38,604 nucleotides of DNA, taken from Coptodactyla brooksi. Its lineage: Eukaryota; Arthropoda; Insecta; Coleoptera; Scarabaeidae. The translations under genes and the position numbers were made by a program. The DNA lies in NCBI GenBank assembly GCA_033557675.1, contig JAWQRM010000028.1, positions 1-38,604 of the forward strand, read 5' to 3'. Shown in pieces: positions 30,148 through 38,604 of this stretch (positions are counted from its first letter, which is position 1; every line of letters begins with the position of its first letter). Under the pieces are notes generated by a model that worked only from the letters and a program-made list of their open reading frames with translations, was not told the origin of the DNA and did no database searches.

Positions 30148-30179
30148 AAATTATTGTTAATTTAAATTAACAATAATTT
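30148..30179. repeat. Perfect 32-bp palindrome
   Basis: Two 16-base halves, AAATTATTGTTAATTT and its exact complement, meet without a spacer. The sequence is all A/T except for one G and one C, so part of this is compositional, but 16 consecutive matches are not expected by chance at one site. Confidence 0.9.
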
Positions 30180-30512
30180 TGTTAAACTATTGACGTTATA
30201 ATGCGAGTAAAGTAGCAACAATTTATTTGGTAATAAAATAATAGCACAACATAAAACAATAAAATATGAAAAAAATAAAAAAATAAAAAATACATGTTTT
30301 TTATCTTTGATTTTATGTCTAAAAAACAACATTTAAAGTAAAATCTCGATATTCCCACGTAAACAGTTAAGTTATATTCCCACGTAAAGATCTTTTAGCT
30401 TGTTTAATTCCAGCAATATTTCAGATTTTTGGAGACGTGCTGCCAATTTTTTTTCTTCTAAGAATATTGAACATTCTTTCAAGCACGGGAACTATCCATT
30501 TTCCCGTCAAAT

Positions 30513-30950
30513 GTCAAATAACGCCGAAACAATGCGACTTTGGTCTGATGTATGATTTTTAAAGTGTACAAGCACCCTGTACATTCCAAAATAGTTTCAA
30601 ACTATGAATAGTTCGATGTGATGCAACTTTTATTTGAAACATGTTTTTCTAAAAAGAACAATAACAGTTCTAAAAAAAATCTTGGAGGTACAGCTGTCAT
30701 TTTTTCAAAAATATGAAATAACGCCCAAATGGTGCAATTTAGAACTTAGGTCCTTTGGCCCTTAGGTCTTATAATGACTTCAAAAATGTATTAATATGCA
30801 GGGTATTCTATATAAAAATCTGAAGTTGGTTAGTATTTAGAATAAACTGAACAGCCTGTATATTCGAAAATAGTTTTAAATTGGGAACAGTTCGATGTCA
30901 TGCAATCTTTATTTGAAACATTCTTTTCTAAAGAGAGCAATAACTGAAAA
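30513..30950 (+). repeat. Two-copy degenerate tandem repeat
   Basis: Both copies open with ATRACGCCSAAA-type sequence (30518 and 30719). They share CCTGTAYATTCSAAAATAGT and then AGTTCGATGTSATGCAAYY plus TTTATTTGAAAC (30575-30665 and 30855-30945). A weaker relative with GATGCAACTTTTATTTCAAA lies at 29720. Not coding. This looks like 3' flank or satellite-type material of an unidentified element. Confidence 0.65.
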
Positions 30951-31413
30951 TGAAATATCCTCTTCCCCCATAGGACTATATTTTTTTCAATAATGCTTAT
31001 AACTCCAAAACCGTTGATTTTAAGTATGTATCCTTATATATGTTTCCTTGCATATCCTTATAGTTTCTGATTTGCCATTTTATGTAGATTACAAAAATAT
31101 ATTTTTTATGAATTTGTAAAAAATAAAAGAAAAATTAGGTCAAGTGTTGCAACCGTATAGACATATTTTATGAAATGCTTGTTTTTATCAGTTCGTGTAA
31201 TAATTAGCTTATATACAATTTGATGTCAATCAGTCTAACGGAGCAATCATAAAACCATGCGCAGACGGACGGACCAACCACTTAATATAGCATTCTACAA
31301 ATAACCTAATTCGTCAAAATCCATCAAATCTCGACATCGATTTTTGTTTGCAAATGTAATACTTTCTCTTTAGACCGATCGCTAAGAGAAAATTAAAATT
31401 AATATCTGATCAT

Positions 31414-31668
31414 TTGTGTCTTATTGCACCTTATTGTGTCGAAATGACGTCACGTGACCGTTTTCATTTCAGCAGGCCACGCACCCGCTTGAAGGTTAAA
31501 ATCGAATACATGCGATTTCTAACCAAGGTCAACTCAAGAAAACTCGTGCTTCTTTCTTGTAACGATGCCCTAAAAGCGCACTACAGGGAAGGTTACTTGA
31601 TAATTCATGGCATTAATAAGGTTAAATACGAAAATGTAATTTTCGGGCGATTTTCCTCTAGAAAATAA
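31414..31668 (+). CDS. Unrecognised 84-codon ORF
   Basis: Higher GC than its flanks and rich in Arg/Lys (RPRTRLKVKIEYMRFL). No motif that I recognise, no signal peptide or membrane segment. It starts after a segment that could be an exon boundary: TTTTCATTTCAG at 31461-31472 is acceptor-like but inside the frame. TGACGTCA (31445-31452) overlapping CACGTG (31451-31456) lies within its first codons. Could be a host exon fragment, transposon debris or chance. Confidence 0.2.
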   Translation: MCLIAPYCVEMTSRDRFHFSRPRTRLKVKIEYMRFLTKVNSRKLVLLSCNDALKAHYREGYLIIHGINKVKYENVIFGRFSSRK

Positions 31669-31864
31669 ATAAGAAAATCAAATAAGCCTAGTCCTCTTAT
31701 TGGTCCTCTTATTATAAAAATAAGGACGATAAAAAACTCTTAAAGGGTCACCTTACCATATATCATATATATAGGCTATAGGCTCTCCATCGAGTGAGAA
31801 ACGTGTTATTTGCCACCGCAAAAGACGTTGCTTTTCGTCGAAAAATAGTCAGCGTAAATTTCAA

Positions 31865-32308
31865 ATTTAAAATGGGCGTTTTTACCTGCGATGAAAAATT
31901 GCAAGTGATTAAGTAACTATAAATTCTGCATTTAAAGGAGTGCTGGAAATGCCACTTAAGATAGGTCTCAGTGGAAAAAATCGAACAACAAGAAAGGAGG
32001 AATCAAATGATTTGCGGTATCGTGGAAGCCTATGAAACTTTATTGCAAATATTGTTTTCACCGCTGAGAGTACATTCCATTATACGGAAAACACAATTCA
32101 TCCGTTGTTCGCTACTGGTCTCGCCAAAAGTTGCATAAAAGTTTTTCTGTACGCACCCAATATCCCCAAAAAAATTAATGTTTGGGCTGGAATCTTGGGT
32201 TATCATTTAATAGGTGCCTTTTTTATTGATGGGACATTGAATCTCCAGAAATATCGGGGGGGGGTAGAGCGCTCTACCGGCAACATAACCCTTCACTATT
32301 TGCTTTAA
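31865..32308 (+). pseudogene. Tc1/IS630-type transposase relic
   Basis: The frame 32105-32308 contains APNIPKKINVWAGI and LIGAFFIDGTLNLQKY. N-V-W-A-G-I followed by G-P-F-F-I-D-G-T-L is the segment just before the second catalytic acid in one insect group of Tc1/mariner-like transposases. Upstream, in another frame, NIVFTAESTFH (about 32050-32080) fits the first catalytic site, where the family has V-F-T-D-E; here Asp is replaced by Ala. The region 31872-31960 (MGVFTCDEKLQVIK) may be its N terminus. The second and third catalytic acids are missing: after QKYRG the frame runs into a G-run and a stop. Confidence 0.6.
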
Positions 32309-32645
32309 TATCTCCAAAATTGTAAGACAATTTAAAGTTTAGAGTAATAGTGCTAAAGAATAGCGACAATAGTTTTCTTCCCACAATTATGAGTTACCAG
32401 CAGCAACCCCCACCCCCTACATTTATTTCAAATTTTAAAATTTAAAGTTATGCAAAGTTCATCCACATATATTAAACATGCCAAATGCTTAAGTTACAAT
32501 TTATACAAAATAGCACCAAATTGAAACAAAACTCAAAGATTCAATGATTCCTACTGCATCTTTATCTGTAGTATATTTAGATTTTATCCAGAGTAAGTAT
32601 CTGGATAACCTATAAGCCTATAAACCTATAGATCTTTGTCGCCTT

Positions 32646-32683
<38 letters not shown>

Positions 32684-32835
32684 TATGTGTCATCTGAGAC
32701 TTGCCGTTCAATTACACAGACGTCGACTAGGTTTAATGTTTTGGTAGTTGAACAGCAATTGTTGAAATCATGATAATTAACATCGCTAATATTCTGAACT
32801 TATTACATACAACATTCCTTGCTGCAAATGTCGCT
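32309..32835. other. Spacer with TA microsatellite
   Basis: An alternating AT run at 32648-32690 is the main feature. TATAAGCCTATAAACCTATA near 32610-32630 is a small degenerate repeat. No gene recognised. Confidence 0.6.
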
Positions 32836-32839
32836 ATAA

Positions 32840-34075
32840 CATGTGAAGAACAAGAGTTACTCGATGGGATATCATTGTAAGAGCTCAGGAGCAGGCTTCC
32901 TTTGTATTTGAAGTAGATGTAGCACTAGAATTTGAAGACTTGGCTGTTCTACATGAACCGCAATTCGTTGAACCAAAGAGTGAATATGATGAAGATTGCG
33001 AACATGCACACTCTGTAGCCCAAGAAGGAGGTAGTATAATTGATATTGAATATAAAACGCTGTTGAGTTTTGGAGAAGTGGAAAAGCGAAGCGACGTTAG
33101 TTAATCTATGCAATCAAAGTTTAGAAAGGTAATATGATACGTAGAATTCTCTGATTCTATTTACGAACATGCAGGGGAAAGGTTCTAAAATTAGTACATA
33201 TCTTTTAGTTTTGTTCGTCACTACCAGTAATAACATTTGTATCTTTGACGTCCACTTTTTTAAGATAAAATCAACTACGCAACTTATGAGGTAGGAAGCA
33301 AGTGTTAACCGGGGAGGTACTAACAAGGATAAAAGTATATACATTACGGAGTATGTTCTTGCAAGATTTAAAGATGCGCTGAACGGCGGGTATATTCCAT
33401 TATATGGACCTTCGCAGATGGGCGCTACTAGCAAAAGATGAGATTGAGTATCCTTCATTTAAGGAAAACGATTAGTGTGTATGGCACTTCAAAAAAGTAC
33501 ATAGAATTATTTCTCGTAAAATAACATAGTTTATCACACGATCCACTCACAGCGGTGTTTTGTCGAATTACGCTCCACAGTCGAGCGTAATTCATTAGGG
33601 AAAATGATCTCGCAGCATTTTAAAAATTGGTTTACAGATATCTTCTTACCAAATATTGAAGCTGAAAGTAATTTGTTATTAAATATGTGGAGTGGGCTTT
33701 GTCCAAGTGAGGTGAAAAATTTAGTACCAACGAACGAAAAAGTCAATATTCACAATTCCTAAGAAGACAACTTCAATGGTACAACTTCTAGACGTTTACG
33801 GTTTTAGAATATGGTGAGAACATTCTCAGATGAAATACTACTTATGAGACACGATTGAACTCTACACCAAAGAAACGGTATTATTCAGTTACAGTCTTTG
33901 ACACATAACCAATTGTCATCGCCCAGGTTCTTCAGTCTGTTTAAATATACATGGTATAAAAGTGAATACATCGAAGATCGGCCAAAAAAAACTTTGAAAA
34001 TCCTGTACGATTCTGCTTCCCGAAGGATTCACAAAGTACACATTGCTATGGGTAGTAAGTATATTGGCAAGTGAA
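32840..34075 (+). pseudogene. Pogo/Tigger-like transposase with CENP-B-type HTH
   Basis: A cut-and-paste transposase whose whole length can be followed in pieces. An acidic N terminus (32880-33104) has LEFEDLAVLHEPQFVEPK and SEYDEDCEHAH. A basic HTH-like segment SKFRKV follows (about 33115). The second, CENP-B-type HTH comes as ITEYVLARFKDALN, RWALLAKDEIEYPSFK and FKKVHRIISRKIT (33340-33530), in one frame with amber stops. Next is the DDE domain: NWFTDIFLP, NMWSGLCPSEV (33690, where the family has an Asp before the Trp; here Asn-Met) and LHQRNGIIQLQSLTHNQ (33862-33912). The tail is FKYTWYKSEYIEDRP (33940-33985). Multiple frameshifts; inactive. Its TIRs were not found. Confidence 0.7.
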
Positions 34076-34439
34076 CATATATCAAATAATGTGTTTTGTT
34101 TAATAAAAGTATAAAGTAAATTCGAAAATAAACTATAAGTACTATCGTTATTTATACATGCTGTTCAACAACCAAATAAACATTTACTGCTAGTAGTTAA
34201 AAAATTAAGTGGGCATAGGACGACGTCAAGCAGCACTAGCATGTATCGCTTTCCAGAATACCAAAAATATTACTACGCACTCGCACGGTAGATTGGGGTA
34301 CGAGCAGTCACGGGCTCATTGGGATCACACACGGAGTTATGTGTGATTCTGCTATGAGAGATGGGGATGGTTTATACACATGATATTAATTTCAATGATT
34401 TTATACGCAAATTCGAGAAAATCTCACTGGTAACCATGA
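34076..34439. other. Spacer, possibly LINE endonuclease debris
   Basis: No clear motif. The sequence upstream of the Jockey-type fragment could be the eroded start of its endonuclease domain, but I cannot support this from any conserved residue. Confidence 0.3.
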
Positions 34440-34897
34440 CAGATGTGTTGTGTTCACATGTTATGATTTTAATAGTGATGCGCTGCACGTGGGTGGTTCG
34501 TACTATGGTTGTTGCTTCAATGTATTGAACTTTTACAACTTAAAACAAGTAATAGAACAATACACCAGAGTGTATTGTTCTATTCTAGTCCAGAATGTTT
34601 TTGATTATGACTGACCGAATGATGTTTGTACACGACAAGGCTGATCATTCGTTAATTGTTTGCGGTTTGGATCTAAACTTTGCTTCGCTGATGTTAAAAT
34701 GTCGAATATTTAGAGATTACGGATGTTTCATTAGTGGTACTTTTATCAAGAATTTATATGGCATACAGGCGTTCCATATGTTTGATATTGCTCACATTAA
34801 TAAGAAAATAACATTTTTGAATAACAACTTACTGGGTTTATTTAATATGCACGCTCCGTTAATATCCACAATTGTAAGAAAACAGCGTGAACCATAG
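34440..34897 (+). pseudogene. Jockey-type LINE, end of endonuclease domain and linker
   Basis: The frame 34595-34897 has DKADHSLIVCGLDL, which fits the S-D-H-x-L-I/V motif ending an APE-type endonuclease. It then has FRDYG, INKKITFLNNNLLGLFNMHA and PLISTIVRKQREP, the conserved linker (family: L-F-N/D-K-H-A-P, then x-P-W) between endonuclease and RT in Jockey-like LINEs. In ADHSLI the usual SDH Ser is Ala, while the His is kept. A perfect hairpin (34551-34584) sits just upstream and may be an insertion. The RT itself is missing; the LINE resumes only with its C terminus at 35532. Confidence 0.65.
34551..34584. repeat. Perfect 15-bp stem hairpin
   Basis: Arms AATAGAACAATACAC and GTGTATTGTTCTATT around the loop CAGA. 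It lies in the expected endonuclease coding region of a LINE and breaks its frame. Confidence 0.9.
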
Positions 34898-35003
34898 ATT
34901 ACTACTAATATTAAGTTACTAATGTCGTTATCACTTATAATATATTCAGGAGAACTTGTTAAAATTCAAGCCTCAGGTATGATCGTGCGGCATAACAGAC
35001 TTA

Positions 35004-35570
35004 CAGTATGTCAAGATGATGTACGTCCACTTAGTTTGTTCATAACTTGGTTAGTACTGTACCGATCCGGGTGAAATTTTTATGGTAATTGTATATTATG
35101 TCTTCACATATGCAAATAAAATTTCTAAAACTTTTTCTCTTTCTTAAAACGAGAGGGCGATATCTCTCGTTTTAAGAAAGTTATTTAAAAAAGATTAAAC
35201 AATTGACCGTTCAAAAGCGTCAAGGTGATTTACATCCACATAATAAATTTAACATTTATTTAAGAGCAACAAATTTTTAACTTATAGCACATATAACATT
35301 AATATTGAATGGGTTTCCATAACTTTTGATCAACAAATTAATTTGTTTCGGAAGCAAATCCACCAGTTTCATGAGCTGCTGTCTCGTGACGCAGTCCTAG
35401 GCTCCTTGAATGGCCTTTTGTTAGCTGAGCAGCAGTGGCGAACTGACAGCAATCACGATAGACATCGCGAACGAGCAGCCCCCATAAGTTTTCTGTCGGA
35501 TTAAGATTCGGCGAGCAGGTCATTCAAAAACATGAACGGACGCATTGTGCTGCATAAAAGTCAAATTAGC
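35004..35570 (-). mobile_element. Internally deleted Tc1 copy inside a LINE
   Basis: The outer end reads TA-CAGTATGTCAAGATGATG from 35002, close to the TACAGTGTGTCAAAA start known for many insect Tc1 elements. Going inward, a subterminal region contains a perfect 17-bp hairpin (35139-35180). Then comes the 3' end of the transposase on the minus strand (35523-35338): SPNLNPTENLWGLLVRDVYR, the conserved third-acid region with Glu in TEN. Before it, MQHNASVHVFE (about 35549-35517) matches the family's M-Q-D-N-A-P-x-H second-acid motif with Asp replaced by His. The stretch between the second and third acids is deleted, and nothing of the first acid or the HTH remains. It separates the two parts of the Jockey-type LINE. 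Confidence 0.7.
35139..35180. repeat. Perfect 17-bp stem hairpin in Tc1 end
   Basis: CTTTCTTAAAACGAGAG and its complement around the 8-base loop GGCGATAT. Part of the terminal region of the Tc1 copy. Confidence 0.9.
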
Positions 35571-35830
35571 AGCACAAAAATACTCAAAATAAGGCATCCA
35601 GATATCCTTGAGGATATTCTGGTAACCGATAGAGTTCTAGAAAACACTGCAACATTTTATCATAAGATTATTACCGCACGCATTCTAGCGCATCTGTATG
35701 ATAAGATTACATTTAGAGCTGATATTCATAATGTCAATCTTAGAAGGAAAAATCAATTGTCGATACCGCGTTACATTTTGCACATCATCGTTCAGCTATA
35801 ACATTGCCTATTTATATAATTCTATTCTAC
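35532..35830 (+). pseudogene. Jockey-type LINE, C-terminal end
   Basis: The frame 35532-35801 ends with DIHNVNLRRKNQLSIPRY. A shift then gives SSFSYNIAYLYNSIL (35787-35832). In Jockey-like LINEs the ORF2 C terminus has a pattern of H-x-x-x-x-R followed by P-x-x-R-T and S-F-x-x-x-x-x-x-L-Y-N-x-L-P, and the order and spacing fit. It has the same orientation as 34440-34897, so both probably come from one LINE copy. The frame also overlaps the broken Tc1 on the other strand at its start (35532-35570). Confidence 0.55.
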
Positions 35831-36189
35831 TTCATATTAAGTACAGGTGAGTTTTGTAAACACACGTTTACGAAAAACTCAAATTATTGCTTCTGGATGG
35901 GTTAGCCCCACACGATCTTTAGTAATATTAAAGATTATTCTTTATTTCAAGACGCTTGTTGTCTAAGCAGTCTTTGGGGTGATTGGAAGAACAGGTACTT
36001 ATTTAAAGTACCTGAAATCGTTCCGATCGGCAGAGATTGGCAGAGGAATGCGAGCATAAGTCTATGAGGCTTATGTTGATAGAGGTAATTTAATCTTTAT
36101 CAGTTACTTTACTCAGTAACTGAAATACCTATTTACATATAGCTTGAGCTTTTACAAAGCACTAATTGTATTATGTCAACTGATGTGTT
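35831..36189. other. Spacer without recognisable gene
   Basis: AT-rich. TACTTTACTCAGTAACTGAAA with CAGTTACTTTACTCAGTAACTG as a near-palindrome lies at 36100-36122, shown only in part here. No gene seen. Confidence 0.4.
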
Positions 36190-37690
36190 ATTTTATCAAA
36201 TGGATTGATGAAGAGTGCAACGACATAGTGAAAAAGCAAAGGCATGGATAAAATAATTGGTATTGCAAAATAGCAATCCAAATAAGAAAAATATATGGAA
36301 ATAAGGAGGGAAATGAAAACAATGTGCAGAAAGAAAAATAGCATATTGGGACAATAGGTTGATATATATCAAAGAAACATTTAAAAAAATGTGGGAACAA
36401 GGATCGAAAACGAAGCAAATATTGCAGAAATAAAGAAAGGCATTTGATATAGAACGTGATAGAAGTACTAGAAGAATGGAAAGAATATTTTGAGAACTGA
36501 GTAGATGTGGAGAAGCCAATAAGAGAAGAGGTTGAAAGGATAACGATGAAGAATAATAAGAGCCCAGGAGAAATGATGAAAGCAGGGGGGACAAAGCTAG
36601 GGAAATAAATTTATTAGCTAATTAAGATCGTTTGGATGGCAGAGAAAATGTCGTCAGATTGGAGAAAAGTTTTAATAAGCCCGCCTGCTTTATAAGAAAG
36701 GAGATATAAGAGAACGAAATGGGAAAATTATAGGAACATTGCGTTGCTGCACACAATTTGCAAGGTAACGGCGACTAGCATAAGAACCCGTTTCGGTGTA
36801 TACACAGAAAGAATACTGGAGAAATATCAGCTAGAATTTAGAAGCAACAGGTCAATTGCGGACAAATTCATTATTAAGGAACTATACAGGAGTATCAAAC
36901 AGTAGTACATGCACTGCTCGTAGTTGTCAGGCATGCATATGACAAGTATCAGCAAAATTGACGCATTGGTAAGGATGACGTTGAAATACACAAAGATTAA
37001 GGTGAGATGAGAGGGCGATGTAATGTCTGATTGTAAGGTGAGGAATGGAGTTAGAGTGCGAGACCCCATATCCAGACCACTATTTAACTTAGCGCTAGAG
37101 GTGATAATAATAAGAAGCAGAGTAAGAACGGACGGAATGATACTCAATAACGAACGCGTAGTTTACGTCAATGACTACATTGCTAGCGCAATTGAGGAAA
37201 ACACTGAAGAGAACAGTAAAAAAACTGTAGAAAGAAGCAATAGAACTAGGCCTAGTCATGCATCAGAATAAAACAAAATAGATGGTAATGGGGGAAACGA
37301 GGCAGGCGGATGACGAGGAGGAACTGACCAGGATAAAAATCGATTAATATAAGTTCCAAAAAGTAAAAAAGTTTTGTTCTTGAGGGTCATGCTAACATCT
37401 TACATATGCAAGCGAAATATGAACGTTAACAAATAAACTGGAAGAACTACTAGAAAGATGGGAAAGAAAGATGCTGAGAGCGATCTATGGTGGAAGAGTG
37501 GGTAAGAAGAACAAACGAAGAATTACAGATATTATACAGATAGCCAAGCACAACAGCAAGTGTCAGAACACAAAGACTAATAGAATGGATGAAAATAGTT
37601 TTGCACAGGGCACCAATTACCAAAAAAAAGAGGTGGTACGGGAAGGAAATGCAATGAAGGGAAGGACAGGAGGGAATACAGAAGAATAAC
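36190..37690 (+). pseudogene. LINE retrotransposon with damaged RT active site
   Basis: Order on the plus strand: WIDEECNDIVKKQR (36200, end of endonuclease/linker), VLEEWKEYFEN (36458), ITMKNNKSPGEMMKAGG (36540-36590; family KNNKSPGxD), SSDWRKVLISPP (36653), RNIALLHTICKV (36736), YQLEFRSNRSIADKFIIKEL (36826-36885), GVRVRDPISRPLFNLALE (37048-37100; family GVRQGDPLSP), then VVYVNDYIA (37160), which is the catalytic Y-A-D-D box changed to Y-V-N-D. A damaged thumb region with ERWERKMLRAIYGGR (37455-37495) follows. Both Gln-Gly in the QGDP motif and the first Asp of the box are altered. Stops in all frames. Similar to LINE pieces at 14760 and 25800. CR1/RTE-like by linker motif; clade not resolved. 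Confidence 0.75.
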
Positions 37691-38155
37691 TGCCCATTAA
37701 GACCAGTATAATTAAATGAATTCACATTTAATTATAATACCTACATTTATTTCTGTAATTTTAATAATTTTCGGGTGTTAAAACTATTCTTCTAATATTA
37801 AAGAAATGATTATACTTTAAATATTACGTATTCTTTTTAGAAAAAAAATACGTTTACCTGCGCAACGAAGGCTACTAATCAAGAAAGAATTTCATAACCA
37901 AGCAACAATATCAATGTTAAACGTCTCCAAATCTGTGGAAATGTGCCTACAATCCTTTATAAGCGAAATCTAATATTTACCCAGGGTACAGATCTTATGT
38001 GAAGGAACAAAATTCACGCCAAGTTGACCCATCAGCTCTGCTACTTTTCTTACCAAAAGTACGACGCAAAGAGGATATCTCAAGAATCTTCCTTTCTATT
38101 TATAATCTTCTGGGAAAACAAACAATCGGAAACCGGATACTACCAACACAAAATG
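37691..38155. other. Spacer, probably LINE debris
   Basis: The stretch before the RNase H fragment has short frames only. I recognise no RT motif in it. The sequence near 38000-38150 may be the eroded region between RT and RNase H of the next LINE, but nothing conserved supports it. Confidence 0.35.
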
Positions 38156-38229
38156 GTAAGTAGAATAATAATAGATGCAAAATGCAAAATCTAATAGCTA
38201 CGTCTTTTACAGACCTTACAACACCAATA

Positions 38230-38604
38230 TTGGTGATGATACTGTAAACTGTACAGGTAACATCAAGATCTACACAGATGGATCCAAAAGGAAGAACGGT
38301 GCAGGGGCGGGGTCTTCTCTTATGATCTTCGGCTCCGGCAGTTCTTACCATCGGGTAGGTTTACTACTGTCCTACAGGCGGAATTGGTCGCCATTCGCAC
38401 TGCGGCAGAGTATATTACACAACGCAGTATTACAGGTAAGAACATAATGATACTGATAGTAAACCTTCTATTCTAGCACCTAGAAGATATCAACACTCTT
38501 CCAAGATGCTGGTGGAATGTCATGAAGCTCTTGTAAAGGCGTCACACCACAACAGTACAACTCTGTTGGATTAAGGGGCATAACGGAGCTCTAGGCAATG
38601 AGCA
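38230..38604 (+). pseudogene. LINE RNase H domain, frameshifted and cut by window end
   Basis: It encodes a ribonuclease H domain such as those at the ORF2 C terminus of I, R1 and some Jockey-like LINEs. IYTDGSKRKNGAGAGSSLM (38261-38325) holds the first catalytic Asp in the T-D-G-S motif. After a frameshift comes TVLQAELVAIRTAAEYI (38366-38416), with the catalytic Glu. Further on QLCWIKGHNGALGNE (38557-38602) is the H-x-G-x-x-G-N-E motif. The middle Asp motif is not seen; there is a stop near 38473. The frame is open at the right edge, so the element continues outside. A GTAAGT...TTTTACAG pair at 38156-38212 lies just upstream. Confidence 0.8.

Larger units (their letters stand above)
28742..31413. 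other. Spacer with degenerate repeats and a microsatellite
   Basis: No recognised gene. A 92-codon plus-strand frame (29305-29583) starts with a hydrophobic segment (ICSILMLLTAVGICF) but has no family motif. It contains a TA/CA microsatellite at 29801-29856, a 32-bp perfect palindrome at 30148-30179, a short repeat TATTCCCACGTAAA at about 30348 and 30373, and a two-copy repeat at 30513-30950. AGACGGACGGACC at 31263-31275 resembles simple GACG runs found near transposon ends. Confidence 0.5.

Noticed and set aside
36188..36594. Hydrophobic minus-strand ORFs
   Set aside because: Antisense shadows of the LINE endonuclease/RT linker on the plus strand.

Overview
The window is an AT-rich stretch of eukaryotic nuclear DNA, almost certainly from an arthropod and most likely an insect. 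It looks like a transposon graveyard. I found no intact host gene, no rRNA and no functional tRNA. The call rests on the mix of elements: Penelope-like elements with a GIY-YIG endonuclease, D34D mariner, piggyBac, Tc1, a pogo/Tigger-like DDE transposase with a CENP-B-type HTH, and several LINE clades. It also rests on AT richness, microsatellites and splice-like signals. The host species cannot be fixed from the sequence.

Layout. 1-200 is a GC-rich, transposon-like tail. 971-3990 is a foldback element whose long inverted arms each carry a tandem array of CCAAT-box units pointing inward; its interior holds a duplicated acidic ORF and a Penelope relic. 5535-6205 is an inverted repeat around a tRNA-derived, SINE-like core. 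7440-8332 is an internally deleted mariner with both TIRs and TA duplications. 9300-11109 is a patchwork of direct repeats that runs into a 5'-truncated Penelope-like RT/GIY-YIG unit (11107-12110), followed by a second mariner fragment (12204-12911). 14528-14660 holds two head-to-head tRNA-like pieces, and 14760-15480 decayed LINE sequence. 15548-16255 (minus) is the one sizeable reading frame I could not tie to any transposon. Next to it lie a piggyBac 5' fragment and a second Penelope GIY-YIG copy.

19318-22862 is a well-delimited piggyBac-type element with TTAA duplications and 14-bp TIRs. Part of its transposase gene is tandemly triplicated. 23197-28741 is a 5.5-kb TTAA-flanked element with roughly 0.7-0.85 kb inverted arms, which encloses Penelope and LINE relics. 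The right third (28742-38604) holds degenerate repeats, a Tc1/IS630-type transposase relic, a pogo-like transposase relic, a Jockey-type LINE split by a deleted Tc1 copy, a second LINE with a damaged active site, and the RNase H domain of a further LINE cut by the window end.

No set of genes works together here. The interest lies in how the elements are built, nested and rearranged: long inverted arms with promoter-like arrays, internal triplication, complementary deletions in two mariner copies, and unusually clean palindromes. Every transposase or RT I can identify is broken by stops, frameshifts, deletions or lost catalytic residues.
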